64,000 nt of DNA from positions 248,001-312,000 of the forward strand of contig NZ_WOFE01000003.1 in assembly GCF_016881405.1 (NCBI RefSeq). Reading direction: 5' to 3'. A program made the translations under genes and the position numbers. Each line of letters begins with the position of its first letter. The stretch's first letter is position 1. This document shows positions 17,846 to 27,626 of this stretch, in pieces. The DNA is from Deefgea chitinilytica (GTDB taxonomy: Bacteria; Pseudomonadota; Gammaproteobacteria; Burkholderiales; Chitinibacteraceae). Below the pieces are notes generated by a model. The model made no database searches. It saw nothing but the letters and a program-made list of their open reading frames with translations, and was not told the DNA's origin.

Positions 17846-19174
17846 TTGTACCTTGAATTTTTTGGTTTAAAAAGTCCACCATTTCGACTGACCGCGCATC
17901 CTGATTTTTTCTTTAGCGGCGCCGGGCGCGGTGCTTTACTGGACGCCTTGCTGTACGCGGTTACGTCGGGCGAAGGCCTGATTAAAGTTACAGGTGAGGT
18001 CGGCGCTGGCAAAACGATGCTGTGTCGTATGTTGCTTGAGCGCCTGCCGGCGCATGTGGACGCCATTTTTTTACCTAATCCTGCATTAAGTGAAGATGAA
18101 TTACTGCTGACCTTGGCGGATGAGCTCAAAATTCAATTTCATTCTGATCGCGCCTCGCAAAAAATACGCCTGATCGAAGAAAGCTTAATTGCCAAATATG
18201 CCGCAGGTCGACAAGTGGTCTTGATTGTTGATGAAGCCCATGCGATGCCCAAAGCGACGCTCGAGCTGATTCGGCTGCTGTCCAATCTCGACTCTGGGCA
18301 GCAAAAATTATTGCAAATTGTGCTGTTTGCTCAACTGGAACTCGACGATATTTTGCAATTGCACGAGCTACGCGCGTTGCGTGAGCGGATTAGTTATAGC
18401 TTGATGGTGCCGGTGCTTAATGCCGCGGAAGTTGGTGATTACTTAGCTTGCCGATTATTTGCCGCAGGGCATCACGGCAGCGCTATTTTTACGCCCGTGG
18501 CAGTCAAACATATTGCCGAAGTAGCTCAAGGCTTAAGTCGGCGAGTGAATTTATTGGCGGACAAAGCGATGTTAGCTGCGTTTTCTGAAAACTCAACGCA
18601 GGTCACGCTAAAACACGCCAAGTTGGCCGAGTTAGAGTGTGAATATTCTAATCCATCGTCAAAACAAAAATACCTCCTCGCGGCACTCTTGGTGCTGACT
18701 TTTGCCTTGCTGGTGACTGCCTGGCATTTTTGGTCCAGCAATTCCGCTATCAGCGTGGAAAAAGTAGCCGAAGGTCATCGACTGGCCGAATTAAGGACGA
18801 TTTCGGCTGCGCACTCCGTTGCCTCTTCGATTGAGCCGACGTTTGGCGAGTTGATTTTGATGTCGCGAGATCGGATTAAAGCTGCCGAAGCCAGTAGCGT
18901 GACGGTACTGGTCTCAAAAATTCCTTCACAACAAAGTGAGCAACTCAAGCCGCTAATTAAGGACATCGACCGATTGATTGGCCCTGGCCGCATCATTATT
19001 TACCCCACTAAAGTCCATGGCGTTTCCGCATGGGGTGTGCTTGCTGGTTTATATCCAGATCGGCAGCGTGCTCAATCGGTCAAAAATCAGCTGCAACATC
19101 ATAAAAATTTACGCGGTACACAGGTGTTGACAATTGGAGTACTGCGCAGCGAAATGTTGTTGCCCCGCGACTAG
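17846..19174 (+). CDS. mshM: ExeA/MshM-like AAA ATPase with SPOR-like C-terminus
   Basis: 442 residues. It starts at a TTG preceded by a very strong GAGGAGGAAG, and the N-terminus MYLEFFGLKSPPFRLTAHPDFFF is the classic start of ExeA/MshM proteins. Residues 40-270 are an AAA+ domain: Walker A GEVGAGKT, Walker B VVLIVDEAH, sensor region LLQIVLFAQLELDDIL. A single helix near 273-290 (AALLVLTFALLVTAWHFW) leads to a periplasmic part. Its end (WGVLAGLYPDRQRAQSVKNQLQHH) looks like a SPOR peptidoglycan-binding fold. Known ExeA uses ATP to help insert the secretin through peptidoglycan, which fits the next gene encoding the secretin. Confidence 0.85.
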   Translation: MYLEFFGLKSPPFRLTAHPDFFFSGAGRGALLDALLYAVTSGEGLIKVTGEVGAGKTMLCRMLLERLPAHVDAIFLPNPALSEDELLLTLADELKIQFHSDRASQKIRLIEESLIAKYAAGRQVVLIVDEAHAMPKATLELIRLLSNLDSGQQKLLQIVLFAQLELDDILQLHELRALRERISYSLMVPVLNAAEVGDYLACRLFAAGHHGSAIFTPVAVKHIAEVAQGLSRRVNLLADKAMLAAFSENSTQVTLKHAKLAELECEYSNPSSKQKYLLAALLVLTFALLVTAWHFWSSNSAISVEKVAEGHRLAELRTISAAHSVASSIEPTFGELILMSRDRIKAAEASSVTVLVSKIPSQQSEQLKPLIKDIDRLIGPGRIIIYPTKVHGVSAWGVLAGLYPDRQRAQSVKNQLQHHKNLRGTQVLTIGVLRSEMLLPRD

Positions 19175-19258
19175 CTCGCTTGAAATGGGCGATAAACTCG
19201 GTTTTTTTAGATGCTGTGCTAAGTTAAACAGAGCTTATCTATTTATTAAATACGGCAT

Positions 19259-21115
19259 ATGAAAAAAATAATACTTGGGATTGGGGTACTGGTTTGCTCA
19301 GTAACGGCTTGCACCACCTCTAGTGGACTTGGGCCTTTATCTCCTGCTCATATTACCGCGCCGGCTAAAAATGAGCCGCCTGTGGCATCAATTCCGGCGT
19401 TAGCGCGCCCTATCCCGCAGTTGGCAAAACCCAGTGCAACGCCCAAATTAGAAACTTATAGCGTGGTGGTCAGCCAGCTGGATGTACATGATTTACTGTT
19501 TGCATTAGCGCGTGATGCCCGAATTAACGTTGACGTCAGCCCCGGGGTGACCGGTGTTGTTACGCTGAACGCGATTAATCAGACGCTACCGCAGATTTTA
19601 GATCGGATTGCCCGCCAAGTTGATTTGCGCTGGAGTATGGAAAATGGGGTTTTGAACATCACTCCCGACTCACCGATGGTGAAGATTTATCACGTTGATT
19701 ACTTCAATTTAGCGCGAAATATGAAGTCAACGTTGAATATCTTGAATTCTGTCAAATCGGTTGCCGAAGATTCAGGTGGCTCGGGGGCTAATGGCAGTAC
19801 GTCGTTTTCGTCGATAGACAGTGAATCACAAAATCAATTCTGGAAAAGATTAGAAGCTAATTTAAAAGAAATTTTAGATGTAAAAGCCGAAGGCGCAGCA
19901 ACAGCGACCTCGCTCAATACTGCAAAAATTGCTCAGCTAAGTCAGCAAGCGACACAAAAAATTGTGCCGCAGTCTGCCGATGCATCGACGGCGCTAGCGG
20001 TGGTTGATAAAGCGGCCAAGCTCGATAAAACCCTCGCGCAAACTGAAAAAGTGCAAGCCGAGACGGCCGCTTTGCAAATGAAGCCCAGCATTGAATCCAA
20101 GCCAGTTGATGCAAATTTTGTGGTGATTAATCCTGAAACTGGCACGATTACCATTCGTGCCAGTAGCAAAGGTCAGGCTAAAGTTGCTGAGTTTCTCGCT
20201 TCAATTCAAGCTTCTGCACAAAGACAGGTTTTAATTGAAGCCACAATTGTTGAAGTGGTATTGAGTGATCAATATCAAGCAGGCGTTGATTGGTCGCAAA
20301 TTGCCAATGGTGCCGGATGGAGCTTTGGGCAGAGTTTAATTGGCGCTAACTTATCAGCTGCGCCATTGAGTTTGATTTCTTATAAAAGTACAGATTTTAA
20401 CGCCACGGTCAAATTGTTAGAGCAATTTGGTAAAACTCGGGTTTTATCTAGCCCTAAAATTACCGCGCTTAATAATCAACCGGCAGTGATGAAAGTCGTC
20501 GAAGAGTTAGTGTATTTCACGATGAATGTCACTCAGTCGACTTCAGATTCTAATGGCGTTATTACGCCACCGACTTATGAAAGTGTACTACGCACCGTGC
20601 CCGTGGGTTTGGTGATGCAAGTAACGCCGCAAATATCCGCCTCTGGCATGATTTCGATGAGTATACGACCAACGATTACCAACGTCAGTGGATATGTAGA
20701 AGATCCCGCAGTGGCGATTATTGCTGCGCAGACCAATACTACGCTCAAAAGCTTAGTGCCTGAACTACAAGTAAGAGAATTTGATTCCACGCTGAAAATT
20801 GCCAGTGGACAAGTGGCGGTGTTAGGGGGGCTGATTCAGGATAAGCAAACTAATCTCCGCCAAGGGGTTCCGGGTTTATCCAGACTGCCTTGGTTGGGGG
20901 ATGCGTTTAGCTATCGTGATGATAAAGTCAGAAAAATCGAATTAGTTGTGTTTTTGCGTCCAATTGTCGTGAAAGAAAATGGCCAAGATGAGCGCTTAGG
21001 CAGTTTGAAATCGTATTTACCAAGTGATGATTTTTTCAATCTGCCGCAAGATCAGGAGTTATCTGCTTTTCAAAGTGGCCTGATTCCATTCCCTCGTCAG
21101 CAGGGAGTTCGGTAA
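19259..21115 (+). CDS. mshL: MSHA-type pilus secretin MshL
   Basis: 618 residues with a lipoprotein signal (lipobox VTAC, Cys18). An N-terminal STN-like domain (VSQLDVHDLLFALARDARINVDVSPGVTGVVTLNAINQTL) is followed by an N1-type domain (FVVINPETGTITIRASSKGQAKVAEFLASI). The secretin barrel follows from about residue 320 (QVLIEATIVEVVLSDQYQAGVDW, then VAVLGGLIQDKQTNLRQGVPGLSRLPWLGDAF and ELVVFLRPIVV). It forms the outer-membrane gate of a type IV pilus or related fiber. The Ala/Lys-rich linker around residues 225-280 is longer than usual and probably disordered. It is followed by mshN with a one-base stop/start overlap. Confidence 0.9.
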   Translation: MKKIILGIGVLVCSVTACTTSSGLGPLSPAHITAPAKNEPPVASIPALARPIPQLAKPSATPKLETYSVVVSQLDVHDLLFALARDARINVDVSPGVTGVVTLNAINQTLPQILDRIARQVDLRWSMENGVLNITPDSPMVKIYHVDYFNLARNMKSTLNILNSVKSVAEDSGGSGANGSTSFSSIDSESQNQFWKRLEANLKEILDVKAEGAATATSLNTAKIAQLSQQATQKIVPQSADASTALAVVDKAAKLDKTLAQTEKVQAETAALQMKPSIESKPVDANFVVINPETGTITIRASSKGQAKVAEFLASIQASAQRQVLIEATIVEVVLSDQYQAGVDWSQIANGAGWSFGQSLIGANLSAAPLSLISYKSTDFNATVKLLEQFGKTRVLSSPKITALNNQPAVMKVVEELVYFTMNVTQSTSDSNGVITPPTYESVLRTVPVGLVMQVTPQISASGMISMSIRPTITNVSGYVEDPAVAIIAAQTNTTLKSLVPELQVREFDSTLKIASGQVAVLGGLIQDKQTNLRQGVPGLSRLPWLGDAFSYRDDKVRKIELVVFLRPIVVKENGQDERLGSLKSYLPSDDFFNLPQDQELSAFQSGLIPFPRQQGVR

Positions 21116-22581
21116 TGAGTTTGTTATTACAAGCGCTAAAAAAAGCTGAGGAAGATAAACGCCGCCGCGCGGCACAGGCCAATGCTGAGGAAGTTGCAAC
21201 TGCGCCAGAAGTTGAGTTCCCAACTTTAAATTTAGTTGAAACAGAAGCGCAGGAGCCTGCGCCACAAATCGAGTTGGAAGCCGCTGTAGCTGTGCCGCCT
21301 GTGCCGGATGTGGGGTTGAATGACTGGGCGGTGGTGCCGCCCGATATGCCTGCTGAAGTTACGCTTGCCCCCGATACTGCTGCCGCGGAATTGGGGCAAA
21401 ATCGTACTGATTTACCAGAATTGATTGAATCTCCTATGGCTGTGGTGGATAGCGAGCCGATTGCGCCACAGGTCTCTGCCAAGTTGCCCGAGGTCGAAGT
21501 TGCCCCGTTGAGCCAGCCCGCCGCGGAAATCAATGAGTCTGTTGGCGCGCGCGCGTCGATGACGCCTCCACCGCTTGCTACTGCCGTTAGCCCGTCGACG
21601 CCAGCGCAAGCTATCGCTAAAAATTTTTTTACTCGGTCGAATACTCAGCCCACGCGGGGACTTTTACCGTGGTTATTCCTTGGTGCTGGCCTGTTATTGG
21701 CTGGCATGATGTCTTGGTTTGTGTGGCAGTACCGTCAGCTCACCCAGCCTATTGCAGCGACCGAAGCGCCGGCATCGCCGCCAAATGTGGCTAGTGCTAG
21801 TGCAGTTAAGCCTGTGTATTCTGATGAAGCTATTGTAAATAATGAAGTAGCGGAAGATACCTCGGTAAGTCAAGTAGCGAACATCGATAAAGCTGCAGCG
21901 GCTAAGGCTTCTGTGGTTGCTGAGTCCTTGGTAACAAAACCAATTCAGGCAGAGAAAACGACGCGTGTGCAGCCAGATTTGATGCCTCCCCCTCAGTTTG
22001 TAAGGCAATCGGCATCACAAAATAGCCCTGATCCTGTGTTGTTGGCGTGGCAAGCCTATCAAAGCGGTCATTTCGAGCAGGCTGAATCGCTTTATCGCAA
22101 GGTATTACTGGCCGATCCGCGGCAGCGCGATGCTTTATTGGGCTTGGCAGCGATCGCGCAGCAACGTGGTGATGTTGGTGCCGCATCGGCTTTGTATCAA
22201 CGGGTGTTACGTACTAATCCACAAGATGAAAGTGCGAAAGCCGCTTTACTATTACTGAATTCTGCACAATTGCCCGAACAAGAGGCGGTACAGCTCGAGC
22301 AAAGTGGCAAGTCTGATCCGATGGTGTTGGGTCAGTATTACGCATCGCAACAGCGCTGGAGCCAAGCGCAAGAGCAATTCTTTTTGGCGTATTCTGCCAA
22401 TCCCAATAGCGCCGATGCCGCTTTGAATTTGGCCGTGAGTCTGGATCATTTAAAGCAAAGCGCTTTGGCAAAAACTTATTATTTGAAAGCTTTGCAAGCG
22501 ACGGGCACTTATTATTTTGATCGGAGTCAGGTTGAACAACGCTTGGCGGAATTGAATGCGGCGACAGGGGTTACACCATGA
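21115..22581 (+). CDS. mshN: MshN-like TPR membrane protein
   Basis: 488 residues. It opens MSLLLQALKKAEEDKRRRAAQ, the typical start of MshN/GspB-like proteins. A proline/alanine/glutamate-rich cytoplasmic region to about residue 180, one membrane helix (PWLFLGAGLLLAGMMSWFVW, about 184-203), and a periplasmic TPR domain from about residue 305 (AWQAYQSGHFEQAESLYRKVLLADPRQRDALLGLAAIAQQRG) follow. MshN is a conserved but poorly understood MSHA assembly component. Coupled at both ends (TAATG with mshL, ATGA with mshE). Confidence 0.85.
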   Translation: MSLLLQALKKAEEDKRRRAAQANAEEVATAPEVEFPTLNLVETEAQEPAPQIELEAAVAVPPVPDVGLNDWAVVPPDMPAEVTLAPDTAAAELGQNRTDLPELIESPMAVVDSEPIAPQVSAKLPEVEVAPLSQPAAEINESVGARASMTPPPLATAVSPSTPAQAIAKNFFTRSNTQPTRGLLPWLFLGAGLLLAGMMSWFVWQYRQLTQPIAATEAPASPPNVASASAVKPVYSDEAIVNNEVAEDTSVSQVANIDKAAAAKASVVAESLVTKPIQAEKTTRVQPDLMPPPQFVRQSASQNSPDPVLLAWQAYQSGHFEQAESLYRKVLLADPRQRDALLGLAAIAQQRGDVGAASALYQRVLRTNPQDESAKAALLLLNSAQLPEQEAVQLEQSGKSDPMVLGQYYASQQRWSQAQEQFFLAYSANPNSADAALNLAVSLDHLKQSALAKTYYLKALQATGTYYFDRSQVEQRLAELNAATGVTP

Positions 22582-24281
22582 ATGCGCCGCGTAATAAATT
22601 ACCCTTGGGCGAGCTGCTAGTTAGCAAAGGGATTATCACCGACGATCAATTGCGGATTGCGCTTTTGGAGCAACGCCGTTCAGGCGCACCACTTGGCAAG
22701 TTGATGGTGTCGCTCGGTTTTGCTTCTGAAAATGTACTGCGTGAAGCCTTATCAGAAAACCTCGGCCAAGAAAGTGTCGATTTAAGCCGCGTCATTGCCG
22801 ATGTGCAAACAATACGTTTAGTCCCCAAGGAAATGGCCAAACGCCTGTTGGTGTTGCCGATAGGCTTGAATTTGGCGAGTAAACGTCTCACGGTGGCGAT
22901 GGCCAATCCCAATAATTTGGTCGCCTTGGATCAGCTAAGGCTGCAAACCAAAGATCAGTTTGAAATTGAAACTCTGCTGGCCGCCGAATCCGATATCGTT
23001 CGTGCGATTGATCAATACTACGGCTTTGAATTATCAATTGACGGTATTTTGCGTGAGATCGAGACTGGAGAAATTGACTACGCAAGCCTCGCTAACGCTG
23101 AAGCCGAGTATAGCCAACCGGTAGTGCGTTTGATTGATGCTTTGCTGGCCGATGCAGTCACGCGTGGCGCGTCGGATATTCACTTTGAGCCCGAGCAATC
23201 GTTTGTGCGGATTCGCTATCGGATTGACGGTGTGTTGCGGCAAATTCGGGCCTTGCATAAAACGTATTGGCCGGCGATGGTGGTGCGGCTCAAAGTATTG
23301 GCGACGATGAATATCGCTGAAACGCGAGCGCCGCAGGATGGGCGAATTTCGCTGACTTTGTCGGGGCGGGCGCTCGATTTTCGGGTTTCGGCGCAGCCAA
23401 CCACATGGGGTGAAAATATCGTATTGCGGATCTTAGACCGGCAAAAAGGTTTAGTTCCGCTCGAAGAACTCGGCTTAAGCGATGAAAATCTGGATGCGCT
23501 GCGCCTAATGATTGCGAGGCCAGAAGGCATTATTTTGGTCACCGGGCCAACTGGCTCGGGTAAAACCACCACCTTGTATTCGATTTTGAATCACATCAAC
23601 TCGGTTGCTGTGAATATTATGACTTTGGAAGATCCGGTCGAATATCCGATTGCGCAAATTCGGCAAACCTCAGTTAATGAAGTCTCCAAAATGGACTTTG
23701 CCAACGGGATTCGCTCGATGATGCGGCAGGATCCCGACGTGATTTTAATCGGTGAGATTCGCGATAAAGACACCGCTGAAATGGCGTTTCGCGCTGCAAT
23801 GACCGGCCATCAAGTGTATTCGACGCTACATACCAATTCGGCGATTGGTGCTTTGCCGCGCTTGCTGGATATTGGCGTACTGCCGGATATCTTGTCGGGC
23901 AATATGATCGGCATCATTGCACAACGCTTGGTGCGAACCTTGTGTATTTTTTGTGCAGAGGCGTATAGCCCTGATGACTTTGAAAAACAATTGCTACAGG
24001 TTGATACCCAATCAGATATTCAAATTTATCGTGCCGTCGGTTGCCCTAAGTGCGAGCATCAAGGGTATCGAGGCCGGATGACGGTGATTGAAATTTTAAA
24101 ACTCGACGCTGATCTGGATGAATTAATCGCGCGGCGCGCCACGATGCGTGAAATCCGGCAGTTGGCAATGGCCAAAGGATTTAAACCGCTGGCCGTTGAT
24201 GCTTGCCGCCGGGTGTTAGAAGGTAAAACCACGCTCGATGAAATTGCTCGCGTCGTCGATTTAACGGATCGAGTGGGCTGA
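22578..24281 (+). CDS. mshE: Pilus extension ATPase MshE (GspE/PilB family)
   Basis: 567 residues. The N-terminal part (PLGELLVSKGIITDDQLRIALLEQRRSGAPLGKLMVSLGF) contains MshEN-type motifs, RLGxxL...L-like repeats that in Vibrio MshE bind cyclic di-GMP. The catalytic part has Walker A GPTGSGKTTT, Asp box EDPVEYP, Walker B DPDVILIGEIRD, His box TGHQVYSTLHTNSA, and the zinc tetracysteine (CIFC...CPKCEH). Known PilB/GspE hexamers drive pilin polymerisation. If the MshEN residues are functional, assembly would respond to c-di-GMP, and a GGDEF-EAL protein is encoded 15 kb downstream. Confidence 0.93.
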   Translation: MNAPRNKLPLGELLVSKGIITDDQLRIALLEQRRSGAPLGKLMVSLGFASENVLREALSENLGQESVDLSRVIADVQTIRLVPKEMAKRLLVLPIGLNLASKRLTVAMANPNNLVALDQLRLQTKDQFEIETLLAAESDIVRAIDQYYGFELSIDGILREIETGEIDYASLANAEAEYSQPVVRLIDALLADAVTRGASDIHFEPEQSFVRIRYRIDGVLRQIRALHKTYWPAMVVRLKVLATMNIAETRAPQDGRISLTLSGRALDFRVSAQPTTWGENIVLRILDRQKGLVPLEELGLSDENLDALRLMIARPEGIILVTGPTGSGKTTTLYSILNHINSVAVNIMTLEDPVEYPIAQIRQTSVNEVSKMDFANGIRSMMRQDPDVILIGEIRDKDTAEMAFRAAMTGHQVYSTLHTNSAIGALPRLLDIGVLPDILSGNMIGIIAQRLVRTLCIFCAEAYSPDDFEKQLLQVDTQSDIQIYRAVGCPKCEHQGYRGRMTVIEILKLDADLDELIARRATMREIRQLAMAKGFKPLAVDACRRVLEGKTTLDEIARVVDLTDRVG

Positions 24282-25474
24282 TGCGTTTTGTCTATCGGGC
24301 TGTTGATGGCCAAGGAAAAGTACAGCAAGGGCAAATCGAAGCTGCCAATCTAGCCGATTTAGAATTGCGATTGGGTCGGCTAGGCATGACGCTGATTCAT
24401 GCCAAAAGCAGCAGCACAGATTTATTTGGTCGCCGAAAAATCAGTCGTCGTGAGCTGATTACCTTTACTTTTCATCTTGAACAATTAACCCGCGCTGGCG
24501 TGCCCTTGCTCGAGGGGCTTGCCGATTTGCGCGACAGCATCGACCACCCTGTTTTTCGCGAAGTGATTGCCAATGTGATTGAGGACATCGAAGGCGGCAG
24601 CTTGCTCTCGCAAGCCTTGGCCGCGCATCCCAAGGTGTTTGACGTGGTGTTTGTGAATTTAATTCGTGCAGGAGAAGCCAGCGGTGAATTGGCCGAGGTG
24701 CTCAAAAACCTAACCGAATCGATTAAATGGCAAGATGAACTGATTGCCCAGGCGAAAAAAGTCGTGATGTATCCGGCATTTGTTGCTGTGCTGGTGTTTG
24801 GCGTGGTGTGTTTTTTGATGGTGTATTTAGTGCCGCAATTGGTTGAGTTTATTAAATCGATGAAGCAGGAAATACCATTAAATACACAAATTTTGCTGTG
24901 GATTTCGAACTTTTTTGTGCATTTCTGGTGGCTAATTATGCTGACGCCACCTCTCGTTTTGGCGGTGATGCGCTGGCGAGTCAAAACAGACCCTGCGTTT
25001 CGCTTTCAAGTGGATGGTTGGAAACTGCGGATTCCCCCAGTCGGTAGCATCTTGCACAAGATTATTCTGGCGCGGTTTGCGAATTTTTTTGCGTTGCTGT
25101 ATGGCGCCGGGATTCCGATTTTGGATTGCATTCGAATTACCCAAGGGATCGTCAACAATACGGTGATTGCCGATGCATTGGCGCGCGTTGAAGGGCAAAT
25201 TCGTGAAGGCCAAGGCGTGAGTGCGAGCTTTGAGCGTGTGGGTATGTTCCCGCCGCTGGTGCTGCGGATGCTGCGCGTTGGCGAAAATACCGGCCAGCTT
25301 GATCAGGCTTTGCTGAATGTATCGTATTTTTATAATCGCGACATCAAAGAAGCGATTGAGCGGGTGCAAGCTTTGGTTGAACCGACCATGACGGTGATTT
25401 TGGGGCTGATCTTGGCGTGGATTATGTCTTCGGTCTTGGGGCCGATTTTCGATACGATTAGTAAACTCCGATGA
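24281..25474 (+). CDS. mshG: Type II secretion/pilus platform protein MshG (GspF/PilC family)
   Basis: 397 residues with two T2SSF domains, each beginning with the LTRAGVPLLEGLADL / FALLYGAGIPILDCIRI type motif, and three membrane helices (about 165-190, 215-235, 365-390). It is the inner-membrane platform on which the MshE ATPase acts. The first residues FVYRAVDGQGKVQQGQIEA are the typical PilC/GspF start. The ATG overlaps the mshE stop by one base, and its own stop overlaps the next start (ATGA). Confidence 0.93.
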   Translation: MRFVYRAVDGQGKVQQGQIEAANLADLELRLGRLGMTLIHAKSSSTDLFGRRKISRRELITFTFHLEQLTRAGVPLLEGLADLRDSIDHPVFREVIANVIEDIEGGSLLSQALAAHPKVFDVVFVNLIRAGEASGELAEVLKNLTESIKWQDELIAQAKKVVMYPAFVAVLVFGVVCFLMVYLVPQLVEFIKSMKQEIPLNTQILLWISNFFVHFWWLIMLTPPLVLAVMRWRVKTDPAFRFQVDGWKLRIPPVGSILHKIILARFANFFALLYGAGIPILDCIRITQGIVNNTVIADALARVEGQIREGQGVSASFERVGMFPPLVLRMLRVGENTGQLDQALLNVSYFYNRDIKEAIERVQALVEPTMTVILGLILAWIMSSVLGPIFDTISKLR

Positions 25475-27036
25475 AGAATAAGAAGATTGTTCTACTGTTA
25501 ACGCAAGCGCATCTGGCGGCATTGGCTTGGTCAGAACGGGGGGCGCTGCCGCTAAAGCACTTTGCCCACGATGAAGCGGGTCGGGCAGACTTGGCTGAGT
25601 TTGTGCTGCGTTATCCTGCGGCACGCTATTATTTATTGACTGATCTGGTTGAGGAAGATTTTCAGCGTGACGTCGCGCCGCATCTATCGAGTCGTGATCA
25701 GTCGCAATTGTTACGCCGCAAGCTGGATCAATTATTTCGCGCCACGCCGTATCGCCGTGCCGTGGTGCAAACGCGTGGTAAGCGTGGGCAACAAGATCAG
25801 TTACAACTGTCGGCAATTATTAATCGCGAATTGCTCGACGTCATTGTCGAGGTCTTATTAACGGCACGAGTTGATTTGCAGGGCATCTACTCGGTCGCCT
25901 TATTAAGCCAAGATATTTTTTACAAACTCAAGCTCGATATACCGCATCTATTGCTGATGTCGTCCTCTTGTGCCGGCACTTTACGGCAGAGCTATTTCAC
26001 TCCCGCTGGATTGCAGTTTTCTCGCTTAGGCGCGTTTGACGCCAAGCAACAGCTCTCTGGGCAAGGTTTGCTGATTGCCGCTGAAATTCGTCGAGCCCGG
26101 CAATATTTAAGTACATTACGGCTGATGGGGCGTGATGAACAACTGCAAGTCTTAGCTTTGTTTGACGCTAGTTTTGCCGAACAATTGCCGTTGGTGATTC
26201 ATGAGTTAAGCGAGGAAGCGGAGCAATTGGAGGTGGTGGCGGAGTCGGGATTGCCGATGTTAGTGCAAAAACTGAAATTGCCTGCACAGTGTTCAACTTG
26301 GCATGATGTCTTGGTGGCGTCGCTATTGAATTTAAAAGTAAGCAATCATTACGCGCCACCCAAGATATTGCGCTACGGTCGTTTGTATCAAATCGGCAGG
26401 GGTATGCAGTGGGCTGCATTATCTATATTTGTGCTTGGGTTAATACTCTCTGGTTTTGGTTTTTGGCAAAGTGATCAGATTCAGCAACAATTGAATTTAA
26501 ATAATACGCAGATTCAGCGCGAACACACTCGCTTGCGCGAGTTAAACCAAAAATTAAAATCAGCTAATGCCGAGCAGCCTGCGCAAATTCAAGCCGCGGT
26601 GGAATTGTATCGACGAGATATTCAGCACTGGCCCAGTGCCGAGCACGCCGCGCAGCAATTTAGCCAAATCTTCCTAGCGTTCCCGCGCTTGATGTTAGAG
26701 AAATTTGAGTGGCACGTTGGCGGAATGACGCCAGCTGTAGCAGAAGGCCAACCCGTGAGCGGCGAGCCCACTTTGCCACGCGGCGCTGAGCAGTGGATGA
26801 TTGCTGGGCGGGTGAGTGACCCTGCTGCTTATCGACAGGCCTTGTCGGATGTGAATCGTTTGGCGGAGCGATTGCGGCAATTGCCCAACGCTACGGTTAA
26901 TATTTTAAAGCAGCCGATCGATATTCGCCCGGAAGCGTCGGTCAACACTAAAGTCGCTGGTCCTGATGGCAAAGCGCGCGTTGATTTCATCATCCAAGTG
27001 ACGTTGGCAGCCACCACCGCGGAGCTTGCGCCATGA
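25471..27036 (+). CDS. PilM/N-like pilus assembly protein (MshI/GspL-like)
   Basis: 521 residues in two parts. The first 310 resemble an actin-like PilM/MshI/GspL cytoplasmic domain, though the nucleotide-binding loops are weak (LLLTQAHLAALAWSERG at the start; LLMSSSCAGTLRQSYFTPAGLQFSRL in the middle). A single membrane helix (about 312-332) is followed by a coiled coil (QIQQQLNLNNTQIQREHTRLRELNQKLK) and a PilN-like periplasmic ferredoxin-type domain (MIAGRVSDPAAYRQALSDVNRLAERLRQLP). This looks like a fused PilM+PilN. Position after mshG and coupling at both ends support a role in the alignment complex. Family naming is tentative. Confidence 0.65.
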   Translation: MKNKKIVLLLTQAHLAALAWSERGALPLKHFAHDEAGRADLAEFVLRYPAARYYLLTDLVEEDFQRDVAPHLSSRDQSQLLRRKLDQLFRATPYRRAVVQTRGKRGQQDQLQLSAIINRELLDVIVEVLLTARVDLQGIYSVALLSQDIFYKLKLDIPHLLLMSSSCAGTLRQSYFTPAGLQFSRLGAFDAKQQLSGQGLLIAAEIRRARQYLSTLRLMGRDEQLQVLALFDASFAEQLPLVIHELSEEAEQLEVVAESGLPMLVQKLKLPAQCSTWHDVLVASLLNLKVSNHYAPPKILRYGRLYQIGRGMQWAALSIFVLGLILSGFGFWQSDQIQQQLNLNNTQIQREHTRLRELNQKLKSANAEQPAQIQAAVELYRRDIQHWPSAEHAAQQFSQIFLAFPRLMLEKFEWHVGGMTPAVAEGQPVSGEPTLPRGAEQWMIAGRVSDPAAYRQALSDVNRLAERLRQLPNATVNILKQPIDIRPEASVNTKVAGPDGKARVDFIIQVTLAATTAELAP

Positions 27037-27626
27037 ACTGGACCAGTTATTCACGACAAGATTGGCTGTTGATTCGTAGCGCGCTGGTGGGTTTGAGCGG
27101 GGCGATGCTGGTTGCTGGCGTCTTGTTGTTGGGAACGCAAATTTACCTGTATTTTAGCCAGCAAGAGCAAGTACGCACGCAACAGGAACTACAGCTCGCC
27201 CGTGCGAATGCTGATGCCGCGCAGCGCGCTTGGGATAGTGTGCGTCTGCATCAAGCCGAGTTTAATCTATTGCAGCAACGCCACATTGTGGGGGCTGAGC
27301 GACGTTTGGATTGGATTGAGGCCTTGTCGGTGCTAGCTCAGTCTCGGCCAGAGCTGCAGTTGGAATATCAATTTTCGCCACAACAAGTGCTCGAACAATC
27401 GCCCCCAATTAATCAGTTTCAAGTGTATGCCAGCTCAATGAAGCTGGGCTTGCTGGCTAAAAATGAGACGGTCTTTTCCGAGATGACGCAATGGCTGAGC
27501 CAGCAGCCAGGCTTTGCTGCGCCGGCTGCGTGCCAAATGCAACGGGCAGAGCAGCCGGGTATCGCCGTGTCTTGTGATTATGTCTGGCTAACGATTGCTC
27601 CTGTGAAAGTTGAGGCTACACCATGA
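27033..27626 (+). CDS. PilO/MshJ-like pilus assembly protein
   Basis: 197 residues: one N-terminal membrane helix (about 20-40, ALVGLSGAMLVAGVLLLGTQIYLYF), a coiled coil (QQEQVRTQQELQLARANADAAQRAWDS), then a mixed alpha/beta periplasmic part. This is the PilO/GspM/MshJ layout, but sequence identity to named families cannot be judged here. The start overlaps the stop of the PilM/N-like gene (ATGA) and its own end overlaps the next gene, so it belongs to the same operon and probably to the inner-membrane alignment complex. Confidence 0.6.
   Translation: MNWTSYSRQDWLLIRSALVGLSGAMLVAGVLLLGTQIYLYFSQQEQVRTQQELQLARANADAAQRAWDSVRLHQAEFNLLQQRHIVGAERRLDWIEALSVLAQSRPELQLEYQFSPQQVLEQSPPINQFQVYASSMKLGLLAKNETVFSEMTQWLSQQPGFAAPAACQMQRAEQPGIAVSCDYVWLTIAPVKVEATP

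Noticed and set aside
24932-25816. 294-codon open frame antisense to mshG and the PilM/N-like gene
   Set aside because: It lies opposite two coupled genes with strong family features. The product is low in hydrophobic core residues and shows no domain.
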